From positions 1,426,001 through 1,490,000 of the forward strand of contig NZ_CP145809.1 of the NCBI RefSeq assembly GCF_038049925.1: DNA of 64,000 nucleotides, written 5' to 3'. The notes beneath the pieces are model-generated. The model was not told the DNA's origin and made no database searches. It worked only from the letters and a program-made list of their open reading frames with translations. This document shows, piece by piece, positions 23,829 to 33,024 of the stretch. The position numbers were made by a program, and so were the translations under genes. The stretch's first letter is position 1; every line of letters begins with the position of its first letter. The DNA is from Georgenia sp. M64 (GTDB lineage: Bacteria; Actinomycetota; Actinomycetes; Actinomycetales; Actinomycetaceae).

Positions 23829-25949
23829 ATGCCCGATCTCGCCACCGCACCGGAGGTCACGGCGCTACCCGCCGACAACCCCTTCGCCGCACCCTCCACG
23901 CTGCCCTACGGCTTGCCCGACTTCGCCGCGGTCCGTCTGGAGCACTTCCGCCCGGCAGTGCTGGCCGGCATGGCCGCCCAGCGGGCCGAGTGGGAGGCGA
24001 TCGCCACCGACCAGGACCTGCCCGACGTCGCCAACACCCTCGAGGCGCTCGAGCGCTCGGGCGAGATCCTGCGCCGGACCATGGTCGTCCTGCACACCCT
24101 CGCCGGCTCCGTCGGCGGTGACGACCTCCACGCCCTCGAGTCCGAGATCGCCCCGCTGCTCGCGGCGCACGGCGACGCGCTCTACCTCGACCGGCGGATC
24201 TACAACCGGCTCGAGTCCGTCGCCAACGCGGCCCCGCTGCTCGACCTCGACGACGAGACCGCCTGGCTCCTCGAGCAGTACCGCAAGACCTTCGTCCGTG
24301 CCGGCATCCGCCTCACCGACCCGGAGCAGGAGCAGCTCCGGGCGCTCAACGCACGCATCGTCAGCCTCGAGACGGAGTTCTCACAGCGCGCCGTCCGTAG
24401 CCTCGAGGCCGGGGCCCTCCCGGTGCACGACCCCGCCCGCCTCGCCGGGCTCGACGAGGGCACAGTCGCGGCCCTCGCCCGCAACGCCGCCGACCGACCT
24501 GACGACGCCGCCTGTGCGGGCCACCTCATCACCCTCCAGCTGCCCACCCAGCAGCCCCTCCTCGCGCGCCTGACCGACCGCGAGCTCCGCACCGCTCTCC
24601 TCGAGGCGTCCCGCACCCGCGGGAGCGGGGTCGGCGCCGACTCGGACACCCGCGTCGTCCTCCTCGAGCTCGCCAGGCTGCGGGCTGAACGTGCCCGGCT
24701 GCTCGGCTACGAGCACCACGCCGCCTACATCGCGGAGGACGGCACGGCCCTGACAGCCGAGGCGGTCCGCGCCATGCTCGAGCGGCTCGCCGCCCCGGCG
24801 GCCCGCAACGCCCGCCTCGAGGCGGCCGAGCTCCAGGCCATGCTGGACGTCGACCACGCCGGCGAGACCCTCACCGCCGCCGACTGGGGCTACTACTCCG
24901 AGCGGCTCCGCAAGGAGCGCTTCGACCTCGACGACGACGTCCTGCGCCCCTACCTCGAGCTCGACCGCGTCCTCACCGACGGCGTCTTCCACGCCGCGAC
25001 CGCCCTGTTCGGCATCACCTTCCACGAGCGGCCCGACCTCGTCGGCTACACCGACGGGGTCCGGGTCTGGGAGGTCAAGGAGGAGGACGGCAGCGGCCTG
25101 GGCCTCTTCGTGGGCGACTTCTACGCCCGCGCCGGTAAGCGCGGCGGCGCCTGGATGCACTCCTTCGTCCGGCAGTCCCACCTCCTCGGCCGCAAGCCGG
25201 TCGTCGTCAACAACCTCAACATCACCGCCCCGCCGCCGGGGGAACCGACCCTGCTCACCTGGGACGAGGTGCGCACCTGCTTCCACGAGTTCGGCCACGC
25301 CCTCCACGGGCTGTTCTCGAACGTGCACTACCCGACCCTGTCCGGGACCTCGGTGCCGCGTGACTTCGTCGAGTACCCCTCGCAGGTCAACGAGATGTGG
25401 ATGACCGACGCCGCCGTCGTCGGCCGGTTCGCCCGCCACCACCGCACCGGGGAGCCGCTCCCGGAGCACCTCCTCGACAAGCTCCTCGCCCTCGGCGCCT
25501 ACGGCGAGGGCTTCGCCACCACCGAGTACCTCGGCGCCGCCCTGCTCGACCAGGCCTGGCACCGGCTCACCCCGGACGAGGTGCCCACCGCCCCGGAGGA
25601 CGTCGAGGACTTCGAGCACGCCGCGCTCGACGCCGCCGGCGTGGGTCTCGACCTCGTCCCGCCTCGGTACCGCTCCACCTACTTCAACCACTCCTTCGGC
25701 GGCGGCTACGACGCCGCGTACTACTCCTACATCTGGTCCGAGGTGCTGGACGCCGAGACCGTGGAGTGGTTCCACCACGAGGCGGCACAGGGCGACGACG
25801 GCGGACTCAACCGGGCCGCCGGTCAGCGCTTCCGGGAGGAGCTGCTCTCGCGGGGGTTCTCCCGCGACCCGCTCGCCTCGTTCCGGGCGCTGCGCGGGCG
25901 CGACGCCGGCATCGCCCCGCTGCTGGCGCGGCGCGGGCTCGTGGAGTGA
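23829..25949 (+). CDS. M3-family zinc metallopeptidase (peptidyl-dipeptidase Dcp-like)
   Basis: 706 residues, the usual length for Dcp/oligopeptidase A enzymes. Cytoplasmic peptidase that degrades short peptides. The zinc motif CFHEFGHALHGLFSN (HExxH, about residue 490) is intact, with the downstream ligand Glu expected in FVEYPSQVNEMW. The conserved substrate-binding segment YRSTYFNHSFGGGYDAAYYSYIWSEVLDA is near 615-640. There is no signal peptide. The ATG at 23829 is chosen because CACAAT lies just upstream, again suggesting little or no leader. The next gene encodes a second peptidase, of the M20 family. Confidence 0.92.
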   Translation: MPDLATAPEVTALPADNPFAAPSTLPYGLPDFAAVRLEHFRPAVLAGMAAQRAEWEAIATDQDLPDVANTLEALERSGEILRRTMVVLHTLAGSVGGDDLHALESEIAPLLAAHGDALYLDRRIYNRLESVANAAPLLDLDDETAWLLEQYRKTFVRAGIRLTDPEQEQLRALNARIVSLETEFSQRAVRSLEAGALPVHDPARLAGLDEGTVAALARNAADRPDDAACAGHLITLQLPTQQPLLARLTDRELRTALLEASRTRGSGVGADSDTRVVLLELARLRAERARLLGYEHHAAYIAEDGTALTAEAVRAMLERLAAPAARNARLEAAELQAMLDVDHAGETLTAADWGYYSERLRKERFDLDDDVLRPYLELDRVLTDGVFHAATALFGITFHERPDLVGYTDGVRVWEVKEEDGSGLGLFVGDFYARAGKRGGAWMHSFVRQSHLLGRKPVVVNNLNITAPPPGEPTLLTWDEVRTCFHEFGHALHGLFSNVHYPTLSGTSVPRDFVEYPSQVNEMWMTDAAVVGRFARHHRTGEPLPEHLLDKLLALGAYGEGFATTEYLGAALLDQAWHRLTPDEVPTAPEDVEDFEHAALDAAGVGLDLVPPRYRSTYFNHSFGGGYDAAYYSYIWSEVLDAETVEWFHHEAAQGDDGGLNRAAGQRFREELLSRGFSRDPLASFRALRGRDAGIAPLLARRGLVE

Positions 25950-26017
25950 TAAGGCTTGCCGGGTCGGTCAGCTCCTCCGGTGGCGGCCTCCACGGTCATG
26001 GCAGATAGCCTGCCGAG

Positions 26018-27343
26018 GTGACCCACGCCGACACCCCGATCCGTCCGGAGGACGAGGTCGTCCAGATCTGCCGCGACCTCATCCGCATCGACACCTCCAA
26101 CTACGGGGACGGCTCCGGGCCGGGGGAGCGGGTCGCGGCCGAGCTCGTCATGGCGCTGCTCACCGAGGTCGGCTTCGCCCCCGAGCTCATCGAGTCCGTG
26201 CCCGGCCGGTCGAGCGTGGTCCTGCGCATCCCCGGCACCGACCCCACGCGCCCCGCGCTGGTCCTGCACGGGCACACCGACGTCGTGCCGGCCGAGGCCG
26301 CCGACTGGTCGGTCGACCCCTTCGCCGCCGAGATCCGCGACGGCCTCGTCTGGGGCCGCGGCGCCGTCGACATGAAGGACATGGACGCCATGATCCTGGC
26401 GGTCGTGCGTGACATGGGCCGCACGGGCTGGCGCCCCCCGCGCGACCTCATCGTGGCGATGTTCGCCGACGAGGAGGCCGGCGGGAAGATGGGCGCGCAG
26501 TGGCTCGTGCGCCACCGGCCCGACCTCTTCGAGGGCGCCGACGAGGCCGTGAGCGAGGTGGGCGGGTACTCCACCGAGGTCGACGGCCGGCGCGTCTACC
26601 TCCTCCAGACGGCGGAGAAGGGCCTGGCCTGGCTCCGGCTCGTGGCGGGCGGCACCGCCGGGCACGGCTCCCAGGTCAACACCGACAACGCCGTCACCCG
26701 CCTCGCCGGCGCCATCCACCGCATCGGCGAGCACTCCTGGCCGATCCACCTCACCGGCACCGTCCGTGAGCTCCTCACCGGTGTCGCGGACCTCACCGGC
26801 ACCACGTTCGACCCGGAGGACCCTGAGGGCATCGACCGCCTCGTCGACGCCCTCGGCCCGGCGAGGAAGTTCGTCGCCGCCACGCTGCGCACCGGCTCCA
26901 ACCCCTCCCAGCTCGACGCCGGCTACAAGGCCAACGTCATCCCCGGCCAGGCGAGCGGCGTCGTCGACGTCCGGTCCATCCCGGGCGACGAGGAGGAGGT
27001 CTTCGCGACCATCAAGCGCCTCGCCGGCCCCGGCATCGAGATCGAGCCGGTCCACCAGGACGTCGGGCTCGAGGTGCCCTTCTCCGGGAACCTGGTGGAC
27101 GCCATGGTCGCGGCCATCGACGCCGAGGACCCCGGCGCCGTCGTCCTGCCCTACATGCTCTCCGGCGGCACGGACAACAAGTCCCTGTCCCGCCTGGGCA
27201 TCACCGGGTACGGCTTCGCGCCGCTGCAGCTCCCGCCGGACCTGGACTTCCCCGGCATGTTCCACGGCGTCGACGAGCGCGTGCCGGTCGACGCGCTGAA
27301 GTTCGGCTGCCGGGTGCTCGAGCGGATGCTGCGGACCTGCTGA
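26018..27343 (+). CDS. M20-family metallopeptidase
   Basis: 441 residues from the GTG at 26018, with TAGCCT at 26006-26011 as leaderless-type -10. Dinuclear-zinc amidohydrolase: LVLHGHTDVVPAE (first His/Asp), DGLVWGRGAVDMKDMDAMI (bridging Asp), MFADEEAGGKMGA (catalytic Glu and metal Glu), and MLSGGTDNKSLSRLGITGYGF (late ligand region). A dimerisation domain lies in the middle (GHGSQVNTDNAVTRLAGAIHRI). The substrate may be a dipeptide or acylated amino acid; the DapE or ArgE role cannot be assigned. Confidence 0.9.
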   Translation: MTHADTPIRPEDEVVQICRDLIRIDTSNYGDGSGPGERVAAELVMALLTEVGFAPELIESVPGRSSVVLRIPGTDPTRPALVLHGHTDVVPAEAADWSVDPFAAEIRDGLVWGRGAVDMKDMDAMILAVVRDMGRTGWRPPRDLIVAMFADEEAGGKMGAQWLVRHRPDLFEGADEAVSEVGGYSTEVDGRRVYLLQTAEKGLAWLRLVAGGTAGHGSQVNTDNAVTRLAGAIHRIGEHSWPIHLTGTVRELLTGVADLTGTTFDPEDPEGIDRLVDALGPARKFVAATLRTGSNPSQLDAGYKANVIPGQASGVVDVRSIPGDEEEVFATIKRLAGPGIEIEPVHQDVGLEVPFSGNLVDAMVAAIDAEDPGAVVLPYMLSGGTDNKSLSRLGITGYGFAPLQLPPDLDFPGMFHGVDERVPVDALKFGCRVLERMLRTC

Positions 27344-27364
27344 GCGAGCGGCAGACGCCTCGGC

Positions 27365-27604
27365 TCAGAGTGTGCTCGGCACCCGCATGGCCTTGCGGCG
27401 CAGCCACACGCGTCGCGACCCACCCAGGTACAGCCGCGTCCGGGCCAGCTCCCAACGGCCGTACTCGGCCTCGTCGGTGAGCAGACGGCGCACGTCACCG
27501 TTGCTCACGGACCCGGGCAGGCTCAGCGTCCGGTACTCGTAGTAGGTGCCCGGGGTGGCCGCACGCCGGCGGGCGGCGGCGGTCCGGTTCTTCTCCGTCG
27601 GCAT
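27365..27604 (-). CDS. DUF5703-family small protein
   Basis: 79 residues from the ATG at 27604, with GGGAGAG upstream; an in-frame GTG at 27610 is an alternative. The conserved core TYYEYRTLSLPGSVSNGDVRRLLTDEAEYGRWELARTRLYLGGSRRVWLRRKAMR is an actinobacterial family of unknown function. It is basic and soluble, with no membrane segment. It lies between the M20 peptidase gene (convergent) and a divergent small acidic protein gene. Confidence 0.8.
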   Translation of the reverse strand: MPTEKNRTAAARRRAATPGTYYEYRTLSLPGSVSNGDVRRLLTDEAEYGRWELARTRLYLGGSRRVWLRRKAMRVPSTL

Positions 27605-27707
27605 GTCCACATGCTCTCCCGCGGTCCGCTGGATCCGGAAATCACAGCGTATCCACGGTGCTTTGGCAACGGGTGAATCGCCTCGCCGGGGACGCTACGC
27701 TCAGGCC

Positions 27708-27989
27708 ATGGCAAACGACCCCCGGGCTGCGCTCGACCGACTCATCGCCGCGTTCGAGGCGCACTACGACGCCGTCGCGGCGTCGCAGGACGGTGACGCC
27801 CCGGCCGTGGTCGCCGCAGCGAACACCCTCATGGACGCCTTCGACACCTACGACGACGCGCTCTTCACCGGCTTCGGGGTGGACACGCCCTTCGACATCT
27901 ACACCGAAGAGGACGACGACGAGGACGACTTCGACGACGACGAGGATGAAGACGACGACGAGGACGGCGACGAGGACGACGAGTCCTGA
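27708..27989 (+). CDS. Small protein with long acidic C-terminal tail, function unknown
   Basis: 93 residues from the ATG at 27708, with TACGCT at 27696-27701 as leaderless-type -10. The N-terminal 60 residues look helical (RAALDRLIAAFEAHYDAVAAS; VVAAANTLMDAFDTYDDALF). The last 30 residues are almost entirely Asp and Glu. Similar small acidic proteins occur at this place in related actinobacteria and are sometimes labelled primosomal protein or DNA primase, which the sequence does not support. I do not recognise a function. Confidence 0.75.
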   Translation: MANDPRAALDRLIAAFEAHYDAVAASQDGDAPAVVAAANTLMDAFDTYDDALFTGFGVDTPFDIYTEEDDDEDDFDDDEDEDDDEDGDEDDES

Positions 27990-27991
27990 GC

Positions 27992-28969
27992 TCAGAAGCG
28001 CTCGGGGTAGCCCAGCCCGGGGGCGGTGACCTCGTCCAGCACGGCCCGGATGGGCGCGGGCAGCGTGAGGTCCGACGCCGCGAGCACCCCGCGCAGCTGA
28101 CCCGCCGTCCGCGCGCCCGTAATGGCCGAGCTGATGCCGGGGGCGTCCCGGACCCAGGCCAGGGCCACCTCGAGAGCCGTCCGGCCCAGCCCGCTCGCCG
28201 CCGTCGCGACGGCCTCGACGACCCCGCCGGCCCGCTCGTTGAGGTAGGGGTCGACGAACCCGCGCAGGTGCGGCGACGCCGCCCGTGAGCTCGCCGGCAC
28301 CGTGGCGCGGTACTTGCCGGTGAGCACCCCGCGACCGAGCGGCGACCACGCCAGCACCCCGGCACCGAGCGCCTCGGCGGCCGGGAGCAGCTCGCGCTCG
28401 ATCCCGCGCTGGAGGAGGGAGTACTCCACCTCCACCGCCGCCAGTCCCGGACCGGCAGGCGCGGCTAGCAGGGTCGCGGCGCGGGCGGTCGTCCACGCCG
28501 GGTAGTTCGACAGCCCCACGTAGCGGGTGCGGCCACTGCGCACCGCCTGATCCAGGGCCGAGAGGGTCTCGGTGAGCGGGGTGGCGGCGTCGGGGGACTG
28601 GACGAGCCAGAGGTCGACGTGGTCGGTGCCCAGCCGCTCGAGCGAGGCGTCGAGGGTGTCCAGGAGCGAGCCGCGCGAGGCGTCGACGACGCCTCCGCCA
28701 TCTGGTGTGCGCCGGGTCCGCACACCGGCCTTGGTCACGAGCACGAGGTCCTCGCGGTCGACCTCGCCCGCCAGCAGGGCGCCGATGACCGACTCGGCGG
28801 CGCCGTCGCCGTAGGAGGCGGCCGTGTCCACGAGGGTCCCGCCGGCGTCGAGGAAGACCTCGAGCTGCTCGCCCGCGTCGTGCTCGTCGGTGTCCCGGCC
28901 CCAGGTCATCGTGCCCAGCCCGATGTCGGAGACCATCAGACCGGTGGCCCCGACCCTGCGCTGCTTCAT
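27992..28969 (-). CDS. Aldo/keto reductase
   Basis: 325 residues from the ATG at 28969, with TACGGT (minus strand, 28983-28978) eight bases upstream. NADPH-dependent TIM-barrel oxidoreductase. The catalytic tetrad is visible: Asp and Tyr in TLVDTAASYGDGAAE, Lys in DLVLVTKAGV, and the His position in DHVDLWLVQSP replaced by Gln, as in the potassium-channel-beta/YghZ-like subgroup. The cofactor segment GISSAITGARTAGQL is at the C-terminus. The substrate is unknown. Its stop lies two bases from the end of the convergent acidic-protein gene. Confidence 0.9.
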   Translation of the reverse strand: MKQRRVGATGLMVSDIGLGTMTWGRDTDEHDAGEQLEVFLDAGGTLVDTAASYGDGAAESVIGALLAGEVDREDLVLVTKAGVRTRRTPDGGGVVDASRGSLLDTLDASLERLGTDHVDLWLVQSPDAATPLTETLSALDQAVRSGRTRYVGLSNYPAWTTARAATLLAAPAGPGLAAVEVEYSLLQRGIERELLPAAEALGAGVLAWSPLGRGVLTGKYRATVPASSRAASPHLRGFVDPYLNERAGGVVEAVATAASGLGRTALEVALAWVRDAPGISSAITGARTAGQLRGVLAASDLTLPAPIRAVLDEVTAPGLGYPERF

Positions 28970-29120
28970 GGGGTACCACCGTAGTGGCCGACGGCCGTCC
29001 GCCCCGCTGCCGCCACCCCTCGGCGCACGCGCCGCACAGGTGGCGCCAGAAGCCCGCGTGGCGCGGAACACGCCCGGGCCGTCACCTCCTCGTCACGACC
29101 GCGAAGTAGGGTGACCCCCC

Positions 29121-30005
29121 GTGACATGGTGGGAAGCGATCGTCCTCGGGCTCGTTCAGGGCCTCACCGAGTTCCTCCCGATCTCCTCGAGCGCGCACCT
29201 GAGGATCGTGGGGGAGCTCCTGCCCTCCGGTGCCGACCCCGGCGCCGCGTTCACCGCGGTGACTCAGATCGGCACCGAGACCGCGGTGGTCATCTACTTC
29301 CGCAAGGACATCTGGCGGATCATGCGGGCCTGGTTCGGTGCGCTGCCGGTGGGTCCGTGGAAGAACACGGTCCCGCGCACCGACCCCGACGCCCGCCTGG
29401 GCTGGTTCGTCATCGCCGGTTCGATCCCCATCGCCGTCCTCGGCCTGCTCTTCGAGTCCGCGATCGACGAGACCCTGCGCAACCTCTACATCACCGCCGC
29501 CATGCTGGCGATCTTCGCCCTCCTGCTCGGCTGGGCGGACGCGACCTCCCGGCGGACCCGCACCCTGGACCAGATGACGTGGCGCGACGCGGTCCTCTAC
29601 GGCCTCGCTCAGGCGCTCGCCCTCATCCCGGGCGTCTCCCGCTCGGGCGGCACCATCACCGCCGGCCTGCTCCTGGGGTACACCCGCGAGGCCGCCGCCC
29701 GGTACGCCTTCCTCCTCGCCATCCCCGCGGTCATGGCGTCGGGCTTCTACAAGCTCTTCTCCGACGTCCTCGTCGGGGAGCCGACGCCCGGCGCGGCCGA
29801 CGTGCCGGGCGCCCTCATCGCGCTGGCCACGGCCGTCGCGTTCGTCGTCGGCTACGCCGTCATCGTGTGGTTCCTCGCCTTCGTCTCCCACAACAGCTAC
29901 AAGCCGTTCGTCCTCTACCGGCTCATGCTGGCCGCCGCGGTCGTCATCCTCATCGTGGCCGGGGTCATCGACGCCGTCCCGGGCGGCGCCTCCGCCGCCG
30001 GCTGA
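29121..30005 (+). CDS. uppP: Undecaprenyl-diphosphatase (UppP/BacA)
   Basis: 294 residues, polytopic membrane protein. Dephosphorylates undecaprenyl pyrophosphate to recycle the carrier lipid for wall synthesis. Signature segments: EAIVLGLVQGLTEFLPISSSAHLRIVG near the N-terminus and ALIPGVSRSGGTITAGLLLG about residue 170, both with catalytic residues. The GTG at 29121 is the start; TAGGGT at 29107-29112 is a leaderless-type -10. It is followed by a hairpin and mshC. Confidence 0.95.
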   Translation: MTWWEAIVLGLVQGLTEFLPISSSAHLRIVGELLPSGADPGAAFTAVTQIGTETAVVIYFRKDIWRIMRAWFGALPVGPWKNTVPRTDPDARLGWFVIAGSIPIAVLGLLFESAIDETLRNLYITAAMLAIFALLLGWADATSRRTRTLDQMTWRDAVLYGLAQALALIPGVSRSGGTITAGLLLGYTREAAARYAFLLAIPAVMASGFYKLFSDVLVGEPTPGAADVPGALIALATAVAFVVGYAVIVWFLAFVSHNSYKPFVLYRLMLAAAVVILIVAGVIDAVPGGASAAG

Positions 30006-30042
30006 CGCCGGTCGCCCGACGCACCGGCGCCGGCGACCGGCG
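30006..30042 (+). terminator. Hairpin after uppP
   Basis: A perfect 11-bp stem (30006-30016 with 30032-30042) with a 15-base loop starts directly after the uppP stop. Confidence 0.5.
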
Positions 30043-30125
30043 CATCCTCGGGCCGGCGCCGCCCGGCTGATCCGCGAGCTGGACCCGCCGGGCGACCGGA
30101 CGGGACCGGACGGTAAGGTTCACCG

Positions 30126-31433
30126 GTGCACAGCTGGTCCGCCCCCGACGTCCCCGCCCTACCCGGGCACGGTGCACGGGTGCACCTCTTCGACTCCACC
30201 GCCCGCGCGCTGGTGCCCACCCGCGGCACGGAGGAGCCGGCCACGCTGTACGTCTGCGGCATCACGCCCTACGACGCCACGCACCTCGGTCACGCGAACA
30301 CCTACACCGCCTTCGACCTGCTCGTGCGGGCCTGGCGCGACGCCGGCAGGGACGTCCGCTACGTCCAGAACGTCACCGACGTCGACGACCCGCTGCTCGA
30401 GCGGGCGACGGCGACCGGCGTGGACTGGCGCGAGCTCGCAGCGAGCCAGATCGAGCTCTTCCGCGGGGACATGACCGCCCTGCGCGTCGTCCCGCCCGAG
30501 CACTACATCGGCGCCGTGGAGTCGATGGAGACGGTCGTCGGTGCGGTCGAGGGCATGCTCGCCGCGGGCAGCGCCTACCGGGTCCCGCTCACGCCCGAGG
30601 AGGCCGCCGTCGCCGGCGACGACCTCGGCGACGTCTACGCCGACACCTCGGTGGACGCCTTCTTCGGCGTCGGCGCCCACCTGGACCACGCCGAGATGGT
30701 CGACGTCTTCGGGGAGAACGGCGGCGACCCGGGCCGGCCGGGCAAGCGCCAGGCCCTCGACCCGCTCCTGTGGCGCCGCACCCGCGCGGGCGAGCCCGAC
30801 TGGGACGGCGGCACGCTCGGTCGTGGCCGGCCCGGGTGGCACATCGAGTGCGCCTGCATCGCCCGGTGCCACCTCGGTCCGGTGGTCGAGGTCCAGGGCG
30901 GCGGCCGCGACCTCGTCTTCCCGCACCACGAGATGAGCGAGTCGCACCTGCGCTCGCTCACCGGGGAGCCCGCGCCCGTGCTGCTGCACGTCCACGCCGG
31001 GATGGTGGGCTACCACGGCGAGAAGATGAGCAAGTCTCGCGGCAACCTCGTCCTCGTCTCCCGGCTCCTTGCCGACGGAGCGGACCCCATGGCCGTGCGG
31101 CTCGTCCTCCTCGCCCACCACTACCGAGCCGACTGGGAGTACACCGACGACGACCTCGCCGTGGCCACCGCCCGGCTGGGCCGCTGGCGCGAGGCGATGC
31201 ACGGCTCGGGACCGTCCGCCGAGGAGCTGCTCGACGCCGTCCGGCGGGCCCTCGCGGCCGATCTCGACGCCCCGGCCGCGCTGGCGGCGGTCGACGCGTG
31301 GGTCGACCGCGCGCTCGACGGCGACGGTGACGGCGACGCGGCCTCTGACGGCGACGCGTCCGCCCCGGCCGGTGCCGATGGCCCGGACCTTGCGCGCCGC
31401 GCTGTCGACGCCCTGCTCGGCGTCGCCGTCTGA
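30126..31433 (+). CDS. mshC: Mycothiol cysteine ligase MshC
   Basis: 435 residues. Ligates cysteine to glucosaminyl-inositol in mycothiol synthesis, using ATP; a homologue of cysteinyl-tRNA synthetase. The catalytic domain has [23 protein letters not shown] (HIGH-like and zinc Cys, about residues 37-60), [13 protein letters not shown] (zinc ligand), [16 protein letters not shown] and [10 protein letters not shown]. The tRNA-binding C-terminal part of CysRS is replaced by a short helical region and an Asp/Gly-repeat tail. The GTG at 30126 is the start: TAAGGT at 30114-30119 sits six bases upstream. A long hairpin follows. Confidence 0.95.
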   Translation: MHSWSAPDVPALPGHGARVHLFDSTARALVPTRGTEEPATLYVCGITPYDATHLGHANTYTAFDLLVRAWRDAGRDVRYVQNVTDVDDPLLERATATGVDWRELAASQIELFRGDMTALRVVPPEHYIGAVESMETVVGAVEGMLAAGSAYRVPLTPEEAAVAGDDLGDVYADTSVDAFFGVGAHLDHAEMVDVFGENGGDPGRPGKRQALDPLLWRRTRAGEPDWDGGTLGRGRPGWHIECACIARCHLGPVVEVQGGGRDLVFPHHEMSESHLRSLTGEPAPVLLHVHAGMVGYHGEKMSKSRGNLVLVSRLLADGADPMAVRLVLLAHHYRADWEYTDDDLAVATARLGRWREAMHGSGPSAEELLDAVRRALAADLDAPAALAAVDAWVDRALDGDGDGDAASDGDASAPAGADGPDLARRAVDALLGVAV

Positions 31434-31436
31434 CGT

Positions 31437-31487
31437 CACGACGACGCCCGGCCCACCCCGAGGGGTGGACCGGGCGCCGTCGTCGTG
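31437..31487 (+). terminator. Long imperfect hairpin after mshC
   Basis: About 20 paired bases with one mismatch and a short bulge (31437-31459 with 31462-31487), CCACCCC/GGGGTGG near the tip. It separates mshC from the convergent tusA-like gene and may act on both strands. Confidence 0.7.
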
Positions 31488-31510
31488 GTCTTCGCGACGT
31501 CGTCGTCGGT

Positions 31511-31738
31511 CTAGGCCTTCTGAACGGTGATGGTCCAGCTCGCGTCGCCCCGGCGGTCGAAGTTCGTCACCGGGTAGCCGTTGTCCGCGGCCCACTGCGG
31601 GATGGCCTCGGTGGCCTGCGTGCAGTCGAAGTCGATGACCAGCTCGTCGCCGATCGGGATGGCGGCGATGGCGGCCTTGGCCTCGACGAGGGGGAACGGG
31701 CAGACCTGGCCGTCGGTCTTCAGGACGTGGGTGCTCAT
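31511..31738 (-). CDS. TusA-family sulfur carrier protein
   Basis: 75 residues from the ATG at 31738, preceded by GAGAGAG. The N-terminal GQVCPFPLVEAK holds the CPxP motif, whose Cys carries a persulfide. The remaining fold (ELVIDFDCTQATEAIPQWAADNGY; SWTITVQKA) is typical. It is coupled (17 bases) to a YeeE/YedE transporter, a pairing well known for thiosulfate uptake (TsuA with TsuB), so the protein probably accepts or activates sulfur imported by that protein. Confidence 0.9.
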   Translation of the reverse strand: MSTHVLKTDGQVCPFPLVEAKAAIAAIPIGDELVIDFDCTQATEAIPQWAADNGYPVTNFDRRGDASWTITVQKA

Positions 31739-31755
31739 GGTGGTCTCTCTCTCGG

Positions 31756-32814
31756 TCAGGCGTTGGTGAGGGCCGGGGCCCGGTCGCCGGCGGCGGCGCG
31801 GGAGGGGTTGATGATGTAGACCTTCGCGGCGAGGCCGGTGCCCAGCAGCATGAATCCGAAGGCCAGCCACCCCTCCCAGGAGAACTGGGCGGTGGCGACC
31901 ATGGCGGCACCGATGGTGCAGCCGCCGGCCAGGGCGGCGCCGACGCCCATCCCGATGCCGCCGGCGATCGAGCGCAGCACGGTGGTGGCGTCGGGAACCC
32001 GGATCCGGAACTCCCCGGAGGCCTTCGCGGCGATGAAGGAGCCGAGGACGATCCCGACGAGGAGGAAGACCGCCCAGTCGATGAGCTCGGTGTCGGCCGT
32101 GACGACGTAGGTGGCGATGTCCGCGGCGGGCGTGGTGATGCCCAGGCCGGCCTCGCGCCCCGTGGCGGTGGACAGCGGCCAGGCGGCGATCGCGATGACG
32201 CTGATGACCAGGGCGGTGGCGAACGGGTGCCAGCGCTTCTCCAGGAGCACGTGCGCGACCCCGGTGCGGCGCGGCGGGAGGGTGGCGACCGGCCGGCGCG
32301 GCACGGACAGGTGCCGGTGGACGGCGTAGAGGGTCGCGGCGAGCAGCCCGGCCACGAGGAACCACGAGGAGATCCCGAGCGTCTCGTGGATGGTGGTGAG
32401 GCCCACGGTCTGGGACCGCGCCCAGGTGGTGAGGTCGGCGAAGACGCCGTACTTCATGGCGCCGGCGGAGGCGCCGTAGAAGATCAGGGCGATCCAGGAC
32501 CCGACCAGGCCCTCGCCGGAGCGGTAGACGGTGCCGGTGGCGCAGCCGGCGGCCAGGACGATGGAGTAGCCGAAGATGAGCGAGCCCACGACGACCGCGC
32601 CCAGCGGGAGGGGGTCGGAGGCGGGGCTGATGACCCCGAGGCCCTCGAGCGCCGCCACCCCGACCGCCTGGACGGCGATGACGAGGACGAAGGCGGTGAG
32701 CCAGGTGGTCTTGCGGGCGACGAAGACGTCGCGGAACGCGCCGGTGACGCAGAAGCGCCCGCGCTGGAGGACGAATCCGAGCGCGGCGCCCAGGACGAGG
32801 CCGGTGAGGAGCAT
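31756..32814 (-). CDS. YeeE/YedE (TsuA-like) sulfur-compound transporter
   Basis: 352 residues with about nine to ten transmembrane helices. Conserved Cys motifs of the thiosulfate channel family are present: GRFCVTGAFRD near residue 20, AAGCATGTVYRSGEG near 90, and ALAGGCTIGAAM near 310. These relay thiosulfate through the membrane. The gene is followed by the tusA-like gene. A minus-strand promoter is visible upstream (CTGACA and TACGTT). The cassette lies between mshC and a PAC2 gene, suggesting a supply of reduced sulfur for cysteine and mycothiol (inference). Confidence 0.9.
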   Translation of the reverse strand: MLLTGLVLGAALGFVLQRGRFCVTGAFRDVFVARKTTWLTAFVLVIAVQAVGVAALEGLGVISPASDPLPLGAVVVGSLIFGYSIVLAAGCATGTVYRSGEGLVGSWIALIFYGASAGAMKYGVFADLTTWARSQTVGLTTIHETLGISSWFLVAGLLAATLYAVHRHLSVPRRPVATLPPRRTGVAHVLLEKRWHPFATALVISVIAIAAWPLSTATGREAGLGITTPAADIATYVVTADTELIDWAVFLLVGIVLGSFIAAKASGEFRIRVPDATTVLRSIAGGIGMGVGAALAGGCTIGAAMVATAQFSWEGWLAFGFMLLGTGLAAKVYIINPSRAAAGDRAPALTNA

Positions 32815-32871
32815 GGTGATCCTTTTGTGCGGGAGGCAGGGGCCGGACGCGCGGCGGTCCGGACGTCGGAG

Positions 32872-32899
32872 AACGTAGGGCTGCGCCCGCCGGTGTCAG
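32872..32899 (-). promoter_or_regulatory. Promoter of the yeeE-tusA unit
   Basis: On the minus strand, CTGACA (32899-32894), a 16-base spacer and TACGTT (32877-32872) form a plausible vegetative promoter about 58 bases before the ATG at 32814. The rest of the 210-base gap (32815-33024) shows no gene. Confidence 0.5.
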
Positions 32900-33024
32900 G
32901 GCGCACTCGGGGCACGTCTCACTCCCCGGGTCGGCCGGTCACCGTCGTCTCGGTGCGTGGGACCGAGCCCGCACTCCTTGCGCCCCCAGGTGTGGGGCCT
33001 GCTAGGGCGTGTGTATCCGAGGGC

